NCBI GenBank assembly: GCA_910584115.1
Contig: CAJTYN010000014.1
Span: forward strand, 4,077-32,598
DNA from: an uncultured Lachnospiraceae bacterium
Lineage (GTDB): Bacteria > Bacillota > Clostridia > Lachnospirales > Lachnospiraceae
Direction: 5' to 3'
DNA: 28,522 nt
Part shown: positions 23,392-28,522 of the stretch, piece by piece
Position numbering within the stretch: the stretch's first letter is position 1
Layout: every line of letters begins with the position of its first letter
The notes under the pieces: model-generated
What the model was told of the DNA's origin: nothing
Seen by the model: the letters and a program-made list of their open reading frames with translations, nothing else
Databases searched by the model: none
Translations under genes and position numbers: made by a program

Positions 23392-25209
23392 CTATAACTC
23401 GATCTCCCAGATACGTGCCACCAGATCCTTTCCTTTCTCATAAAGATCCTCTTTGTCTATCTGGATCGAGATCTCCTCTAACTGTCCGCCGTTCTCCCGA
23501 TACACGGGTCTTCCCAGGATCCCCATCAGGACCGCCAATGACCCCGGATCGTCATCCCCATGGATCAGTCCGCCCCGGAACCGGCTCAAATATGTGCGCG
23601 CCCCCTGCATCTTTCCGCAGACCACTCTGCCGATGGGGACCACGCATTCCCTGTACGCTGCCTCTATGCCGTCCAGCGGATCTGCCTCATCTCCTGTGAA
23701 AACATACAGAAGGCTGTCCGGCTCTCTTTCACGGAGCGCCTTAAATCCCGCAAGAACGTCACTGATACGCCCACTGGCCACATACGCGTTCTGGTCTGTC
23801 TGCGGGACCGGGATATATTCCACTTGTCCACGCAGTTCCCGCCAGTCGCTCCCCTGAAGGAGCAGCGCGTACTCCCTGCCCTGGTACCAGAACGTGTTCA
23901 TGACAGCCGTATCTTCCGCACCCTCTCTCAGCCATCCCGCCGGGACGGGCGTGGGGAGCTTCCGGAACCTGTCGTACGTATTCCCCAACAGTGTTCCCTC
24001 CGTCCCGAACCAGTAACAAGCTTTCATCTTTTCTACTGCCGCCCATTTATTTTTCCATTTTTCCTGATCCATCTGGGAGGCACTGGCCTGTCTTGCGATC
24101 TCCCTCGTGCAGATGAAGACTTTATCGGCACAATTCTTTTCCGCGCCCAGGTACCATATCGGATCCAGGGCTGTGAGGACCATCGTGTCAAAAGACGCCC
24201 ACCCGAATATCTTCCTCCATTCATGGGCATAGACCGCCTGCATCTCAGGATGCCCGTCCCGCCGTTCCTCCTCCGGCATCAGCCAAAAATCCTTTGTATA
24301 TTCCGTGGACTCCATTTTTTGCCGGGCCCCCACGAGTATATAGCCTCGACGGAGCAGCACCCGGACCTGCTTGGGCAGCCTGGCCAGCGTACTCATGTTG
24401 ACGACACCCTTCGGACTGCTGGTCACTAAGGTCACATCGTATTTCTCATAGTCTACGTATTCAAGCCAGAGAGGGAGCCATTCCCGCAGCCAGTCCCGTT
24501 TATTCCAGTCAAGCTGGATCAGGACCCGGCGTTTACTTTTATCTGCCGTGAACCGTATGATCTCAGCCTGGCCGTTCTGAGGATCTTGTCCCAGGATAAG
24601 ATCCCGGAGCAGTTCTATCTTCTGATCGGCGCTCTCGTCCGGCTGATGGATATCGTCGATCCTACAGACTTGACCGCCATACATATCTTCCAGGAGGTAA
24701 TCTTCTTTCAATAGACGGATATCCTCCTCTGAGGATGCCAGGATATGTGTACACTGCAGGAAATTCTGACCGAGACGCTCTAAGAACATATCTTCATCGT
24801 ACGCCGGCCGGTTCTTCCTCCGCCTGGCCGCCGCGTCCCGGATGACGCCCAAAGCCCAATACGACTGTTCCTGCCTGCGCATAAAATAGATCGGCAGCGT
24901 CACGTCAGACAACAGATATGCGGAGGTGGCCAGCAGCCGCAGATACTCCTTCCCTTCCCAGGGGATCAGCGCGATCTCCCTCTGTCTGCACCAGCTTTTC
25001 ATCTTTGCATCCGCTCCAGTGACCGCACAATGGATAGAATATTCCTGACAGCGAGGATGTTTTTTCATCGAATCATAGAGCCGCAGCAGGAGATCTTCCT
25101 CCCCTGCCTTTCCAGATATCAGGAAAAAGATATCTTTCCCATTGACCGGCTCCTGTAAATGATCTGCATATGTGGATACCTGGTCCTGCAGTCTTTCCTG
25201 ATCCACCAT
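23392..25209 (-). CDS. Degenerate glycerophosphotransferase-GT4 paralogue, probable pseudoenzyme
   Basis: A 605-residue protein with no intact motifs, but clearly a shrunken relative of the 851-residue fusion encoded just upstream. ATSAYLLSDVTLPIYFMRR (94-112) matches the segment before WHGTP in the fusion, but the WHGTP motif is gone. The half carrying PTWR and DYSS is deleted. From 228, RRVLIQLDWNKRDW and YEKYDVTLV match the start of the fusion's GT4 half. GRISDVLAGFKAL and LLYVFTGDE (480-508) match the donor domain, while the E-x7-E pair is replaced by DDDPGSLAVLM (552-562). Reading frame, AGGAGG site and operon position are intact, so it is not a broken gene. A structural or regulatory partner role is inference. 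Confidence 0.7.
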   Translation of the reverse strand: MVDQERLQDQVSTYADHLQEPVNGKDIFFLISGKAGEEDLLLRLYDSMKKHPRCQEYSIHCAVTGADAKMKSWCRQREIALIPWEGKEYLRLLATSAYLLSDVTLPIYFMRRQEQSYWALGVIRDAAARRRKNRPAYDEDMFLERLGQNFLQCTHILASSEEDIRLLKEDYLLEDMYGGQVCRIDDIHQPDESADQKIELLRDLILGQDPQNGQAEIIRFTADKSKRRVLIQLDWNKRDWLREWLPLWLEYVDYEKYDVTLVTSSPKGVVNMSTLARLPKQVRVLLRRGYILVGARQKMESTEYTKDFWLMPEEERRDGHPEMQAVYAHEWRKIFGWASFDTMVLTALDPIWYLGAEKNCADKVFICTREIARQASASQMDQEKWKNKWAAVEKMKACYWFGTEGTLLGNTYDRFRKLPTPVPAGWLREGAEDTAVMNTFWYQGREYALLLQGSDWRELRGQVEYIPVPQTDQNAYVASGRISDVLAGFKALREREPDSLLYVFTGDEADPLDGIEAAYRECVVPIGRVVCGKMQGARTYLSRFRGGLIHGDDDPGSLAVLMGILGRPVYRENGGQLEEISIQIDKEDLYEKGKDLVARIWEIEL

Positions 25210-25226
25210 TTTATCCCAACCTCCTC

Positions 25227-27782
25227 TCAGGTGATCGCCCGTATAAATTCCTGATATGCTTCCTTGTTGTACGTCCGCACATCAAAATCATAAGCCACAG
25301 GCACTTCCCCGCGCATAAAAGAACGCATCCCCTCCAGGATCTCCGCCCGTGAAGACCCGATCAGGAGCTGTCCCTCCGGCATGAGACTGTCCGCCACCGT
25401 TGAAAAATCCGACACGATGATCGGCATATGGATCACCCGTGCTTCTAAGAGTACCATAGGCTGTCCTTCATGGAGCGAAGGAAGGATAAAACACTGACAT
25501 CTCTGCATGAGAGCAAACGGATTTTTTACATTTCCGGTCAATACCACCTTATCCTTCAGGCCCAGCCCGAAGACCAGCCGCTCTTCCTTGTCCCTCAAGG
25601 GACCGTCGCCCATGATATAGAGCCGCGTGTCCGGATACTCATTCTGCAGCAGCGCGAACGCCCGGATCAGCGTCTCATGGTTTTTTTCCGTGGACATCCT
25701 GCCCATGGTCACAAAGTTTACCGTTCCCTCTTCCGGCAGCGGGATCATCTGCGCCGTCATCCTGCCCGCGGATGTCTCCTCTATATTCTGGATCAGATAC
25801 GGTCTGTCCTCTATATAGGCGATCTCCTGCTGCGCGATGTTTTCCTCGATGCGCTTAGTATCTAAGATATTTTTTGCATAGACATACTTCTCACGGGTCT
25901 CTTCTGTGGCCAGGTTCTTCCGATTTACCTCCATGACCGACTTGCCGCAGGAAACGATCCTGTCAAATGAAGGATACAGGGACATGTTGAAATTCAGCCC
26001 CCTGCGCACCGTGAATTTTCCATTGACATTTTTTGACAGTTCCTTCTTTATGTCATTATGCTGCCAAATCGACTTCACTTTTGCCTTTCCCTGGAGCAGG
26101 ACGATGGGGAACCATGTATTATAGCCCTCAAAGTCTACGATATAGTCAAATTCCGCGTCGCCAAAACATCTGCGGAACTCTCTCTGCGCGATCTGCATGG
26201 GATAGAGTCTGCGCATGGATCTTTTATACAGGCCCCTGTCGGTGACAAATTCTTTCCTGGCATCCTCCTCTACGGTCGCCACATAAGTCCCTGTCCGCAC
26301 CAATGTCCGCACATTCGGATGCATCTGATCGATCAGCTTCATCATAGCGGGATCTTTTTTATCCTCGCCTACATACACGGTCACATCAAACTGATCATAG
26401 TCGATCTGTTCCAATAAATTCAGAAAAGAATGTGTGATCCCGTTTACTCTAAATTGCCCCCGGTTCAGGAGCAGGCTCTTCTTTGTCTTTTCTGCGCGTA
26501 TACCTTTGTGGTCCGCCGCCCCCAAAACGATATCCACCACCCGACGGCTGGCCTGCCCGTCTTCATAGGGACACATCCTGTCACGTATAAGATCGTAGCG
26601 CTCTTTATAGCGTTCCCGGACATTTTCTATATCTTTGACCGCATCTATGATGTCCTCCAGCCGGGAAGAGGCCGGCCCCGGCAGTTCCTCCGGCGTAAGA
26701 TCCAGCCCCCGGCTCTCTTTATACTCCTCCAGATCCGGGATATAGAACAAGATCGGCCGCTCCAATACCATGTAATCCAGAAAGATACTGGAATAATCCG
26801 AGAGCATGATATCTACGATGGACATCAGTTCATTTGCATCGATGGTCGCGGGCACCAACAGACCTTTGTACTCTTCCAGATCCTTTAACTGTCTGTAGAC
26901 ATACTGATGCGGTTTGATCAAGATCTGATATTCTCCGCCGTCTAAAGCCGCCTCCAGCCTCTCCTTGACTTCCAGCAATCCTGAAGGATCGATCACTGCC
27001 TGGCCTGGGCCGCTCTCCCTCCAGGTCGGCGCATAGAGGATGATCTTCCTGCCTTCCTGCAGACGTATCCCGTAGGCTTCCAGTTTTTTCCTGATATCTT
27101 CCGGGGATGTCTTGATCAGAAGGTCATTTCTCGGATACCCTTCCTGCAAGATCTCCCCAGGATAGATCTCCTGCAGTTTATAACTGTTCAGGTACATCCG
27201 TGTCATCTGGCTATTGGCTGACAGGAGATGATCCGCACACAAAAAATTCCTCATCGTATTGGCCACACCGGAATTTCCCCCCGGCATATCATATCCCATC
27301 GCCTTGATCGGGGTCCCATGCCATGTGTTTATATAGACTTGCTCTGGTCTCTTCACAAAGAAATTCTGAAAAGTCGTATTATTCACCAGATATTTCGCCG
27401 TAGCCAGAGCCTCTGCATACTCCTTCGTGCGATACTGCACAAACACAACATCCGCCCGCTCCCGGTAAATATCCATGATCGGCTGATTATCTTCAAAGTC
27501 ATCGATGACCCATATATGTTTAAGATCCGCAAACTCCTGTCTTCCCGATATCTCCAAAAAAATGGCGTAGGGATTGTCGACCATCCCCCTGCCCCAAAAA
27601 CTCTCATATAAGATCGTATGGTCTGAGACTGGTTTCCGATAAGCATCCGCATATTGGGTAAGAAGGACTTGGTATGCCGTCTTACTCTTCGCCAGACTCC
27701 GCTCTTCTTTGATCTCCTGATATTCCTTAAGATCCCTTCTGAGCTTTCCTAATTTTTTTCGTAATCTCTTCCTGATCCCCAT
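25227..27782 (-). CDS. Bifunctional CDP-glycerol glycerophosphotransferase / GT4 glycosyltransferase
   Basis: An 851-residue fusion and the first gene of the polymer locus. A basic coiled N-terminus (1-35) precedes a complete glycerophosphotransferase half: NTWHGTPIKAMG (H155), QEGYPRNDLLI, ILYAPTWRESG, LIKPHQY (H292) and IMLSDYSSIFLDY (D329). From about 440 the C-terminal half is a GT-B enzyme of the GT4 type, with TMGRMSTEKNH, YIMGDGPLRDKEE and SLHEGQPMVLLEA holding the E-x7-E pair. It could build a repeating unit of glycerol phosphate plus sugar. The ribosome binding site is weak (GGATGAG). The sequence is visibly richer in A+T than the left end of the window. Identity of both halves is secure; specificity is not. 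Confidence 0.9.
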   Translation of the reverse strand: MGIRKRLRKKLGKLRRDLKEYQEIKEERSLAKSKTAYQVLLTQYADAYRKPVSDHTILYESFWGRGMVDNPYAIFLEISGRQEFADLKHIWVIDDFEDNQPIMDIYRERADVVFVQYRTKEYAEALATAKYLVNNTTFQNFFVKRPEQVYINTWHGTPIKAMGYDMPGGNSGVANTMRNFLCADHLLSANSQMTRMYLNSYKLQEIYPGEILQEGYPRNDLLIKTSPEDIRKKLEAYGIRLQEGRKIILYAPTWRESGPGQAVIDPSGLLEVKERLEAALDGGEYQILIKPHQYVYRQLKDLEEYKGLLVPATIDANELMSIVDIMLSDYSSIFLDYMVLERPILFYIPDLEEYKESRGLDLTPEELPGPASSRLEDIIDAVKDIENVRERYKERYDLIRDRMCPYEDGQASRRVVDIVLGAADHKGIRAEKTKKSLLLNRGQFRVNGITHSFLNLLEQIDYDQFDVTVYVGEDKKDPAMMKLIDQMHPNVRTLVRTGTYVATVEEDARKEFVTDRGLYKRSMRRLYPMQIAQREFRRCFGDAEFDYIVDFEGYNTWFPIVLLQGKAKVKSIWQHNDIKKELSKNVNGKFTVRRGLNFNMSLYPSFDRIVSCGKSVMEVNRKNLATEETREKYVYAKNILDTKRIEENIAQQEIAYIEDRPYLIQNIEETSAGRMTAQMIPLPEEGTVNFVTMGRMSTEKNHETLIRAFALLQNEYPDTRLYIMGDGPLRDKEERLVFGLGLKDKVVLTGNVKNPFALMQRCQCFILPSLHEGQPMVLLEARVIHMPIIVSDFSTVADSLMPEGQLLIGSSRAEILEGMRSFMRGEVPVAYDFDVRTYNKEAYQEFIRAIT

Positions 27783-27904
27783 AGCTCATCCATTCTTCAT
27801 ATACTTTACAGTTTTCTGCCCCTATTATTTGATACCCCTCCGCTATTTATTCATAAGATCGTCAAAACGGAAAAGTCTCTCCTATAACGTGCCTGGTAAA
27901 AGGA
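27783..27904 (-). promoter_or_regulatory. Gap before the polymer locus with a weak promoter candidate
   Basis: On the minus strand TTGTGA (27910-27905, overlapping the HPt stop codon) and TATAGG (27886-27881) are 18 bases apart. This is a four-of-six match at each box. A TTGACG at 27865-27860 has no -10 at the right distance. I see no terminator after the HPt gene, so read-through from its promoter is equally possible. Confidence 0.3.
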
Positions 27905-28255
27905 TCACAATTGAGAAATACATTCAGTCGCTTTCTGGTAATCCGCCTCCACCTGGGCAAGGATCTCCTGCGCTGTTTCCTGGATCTCGCCATCCCTTAA
28001 CATGTCTGTCAAACGGCCGCTCGACGCCTGCAGATCCATAAGTTCCAGATTCAACGCGACCCCCTTGATCGTGTGCGCTGCACGAAAAGCCTCTTCTGCA
28101 TTTCCCGCAGACAAAGCCTCTTTCAGATTCTCAAAACTGGGATCTTTTACAAATTTATTCAGGAACTTTATGATCCGTTCTTCCTTATTTCCCATCCTGC
28201 TCATCATCACATCATAATCTCCACCAACGTTATCATAAAAGCTCTTTAAATCCAT
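27905..28255 (-). CDS. Orphan HPt (histidine phosphotransfer) domain protein
   Basis: A 116-residue all-helical protein. AFRAAHTIKGVALNLEL (57-73) is the HPt signature, with H61 the phospho-accepting His followed by the conserved Lys-Gly. It would shuttle phosphoryl groups between response-regulator receivers or hybrid kinases in the cytoplasm. No kinase or receiver is in the window. The frame is open further upstream, but AAAGGAG before the ATG at 28255 decides the start. A good promoter precedes it. It may be a monocistronic gene or may be read through into the polymer locus. Confidence 0.88.
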   Translation of the reverse strand: MDLKSFYDNVGGDYDVMMSRMGNKEERIIKFLNKFVKDPSFENLKEALSAGNAEEAFRAAHTIKGVALNLELMDLQASSGRLTDMLRDGEIQETAQEILAQVEADYQKATECISQL

Positions 28256-28357
28256 GATCTGCTCCTTTCCAATGACCACACGCTTCCATCTTTCCCTTCT
28301 TCCACAGACGCAGACAGAGCGCTGATCCACCTATTTTAAATCTTTACCTTACTCATG

Positions 28358-28385
28358 ATTATACGCTTTTTTCTAATATTGTAAA
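28358..28385 (-). promoter_or_regulatory. Promoter of the HPt gene
   Basis: On the minus strand TTTACA (28385-28380) and TATAAT (28363-28358) are 16 bases apart, about 100 bases before the HPt start codon. The -10 is a perfect match and the -35 has one mismatch. Confidence 0.7.
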
Positions 28386-28413
28386 GTAAAATTCCTATTA
28401 AAAGATCATAGGT

Positions 28414-28461
28414 ATATATAAAAAAAGACCGCTTACTTTTTTATAAAAAGCAAACAGTCTT
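28414..28461 (-). terminator. Rho-independent terminator after the tRNA-Asn gene
   Basis: Arms 28425-28441 and 28445-28461 pair over 17 positions with three A-C mismatches; the core CTTTTT/AAAAAG and the base AAGAC/GTCTT are perfect and the loop is TAT. On the minus strand the hairpin is followed by a run of seven T and TATATA. It begins six bases after the tRNA end. Confidence 0.75.
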
Positions 28462-28467
28462 CTTAAG

Positions 28468-28522
28468 CTCCCCGAGTAGGACTCGAACCTACGACAACGC
28501 GGTTAACAGCCGCGCGCTCTAC
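28468..28522 (-). tRNA. tRNA-Asn (anticodon GTT), 3' part
   Basis: On the minus strand the sequence shows the end of the D stem (GTAGAGC), an anticodon arm GCGGCTGTTAACCGC with anticodon GTT, the T arm GTAGG-TTCGAGT-CCTAC, then TCGGGGA as the 3' acceptor strand and G as discriminator. No CCA is encoded. The 5' acceptor strand and most of the D arm are beyond the right edge. Confidence 0.93.

Noticed and set aside
23392..25209. Frameshifted pseudogene of a fusion transferase
   Set aside because: The frame is open over 605 codons with good translation signals; motif loss is by substitution and in-frame deletion, so a retained divergent protein is more likely.
27905..28522. Genomic island boundary at the tRNA-Asn gene
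   Set aside because: No integrase, attachment-site duplication or insertion sequence is visible in the window.
1..28522. CRISPR array, IS element or phage genes
   Set aside because: No spaced direct repeats of CRISPR size, no transposase or phage protein was found on either strand.

Overview
The window looks like a chromosomal segment of a moderately GC-rich Gram-positive anaerobe of the Clostridia, most likely a gut Lachnospiraceae. Supporting points are the strong AGGAGG-type ribosome binding sites, TTTACA/TATAAT promoters, a TagD/TagG/TagH-type wall-polymer export set, a cell-wall amidase, and many tightly overlapping genes. The genus assignment is inference. Almost everything is on the minus strand, so transcription runs from high to low coordinates. 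Only one protein gene, the sulfotransferase, is on the plus strand.

Right edge (27.9-28.5 kb): the 3' part of a tRNA-Asn(GTT) gene with its terminator, then a promoter and a small orphan HPt phosphotransfer protein. Next, 27.8-12.5 kb is one long collinear run of eleven genes for a surface polymer of the teichoic-acid/glycerol-phosphate type. In order of transcription it contains: a glycerophosphotransferase-GT4 fusion, a degenerate paralogue of that fusion, a polyprenyl-phosphate sugar transferase, a GT2 glycosyltransferase, two TagB/TagF-like glycerophosphotransferases, the TagG/TagH-type ABC exporter, TagD (CDP-glycerol synthesis), a membrane-anchored protein with three B-repeat-like domains, and a second glycerophosphotransferase-GT4 fusion. 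A sulfotransferase meets this run tail to tail, and a GC-rich hairpin covers both stop codons.

Middle (11.2-9.0 kb): a two-gene wall-remodelling unit, a membrane-anchored N-acetylmuramoyl-L-alanine amidase and a membrane-anchored class-A-beta-lactamase-like serine hydrolase, with one strong and one weaker upstream promoter.

Left (8.94 kb to the edge): a textbook promoter drives five uncharacterised genes that I recognise as the STM4015, STM4014, STM4013, STM4012 and STM4011 families (leucine-rich repeat protein, ATP-grasp, alkaline-phosphatase-superfamily hydrolase, HemN-like radical SAM, and radical SAM with auxiliary-cluster cysteines). The last is fused to a HAD phosphatase domain. The run continues through 4-nt ATGA overlaps into sbcD and sbcC, so a seven-gene, translationally coupled operon joins an enzymatic system of unknown product to a DNA-end-processing nuclease. 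This is the best candidate for an undescribed system here. SbcC, cut by the window edge, has a coiled-coil arm built from near-perfect 122-123-residue internal repeats.
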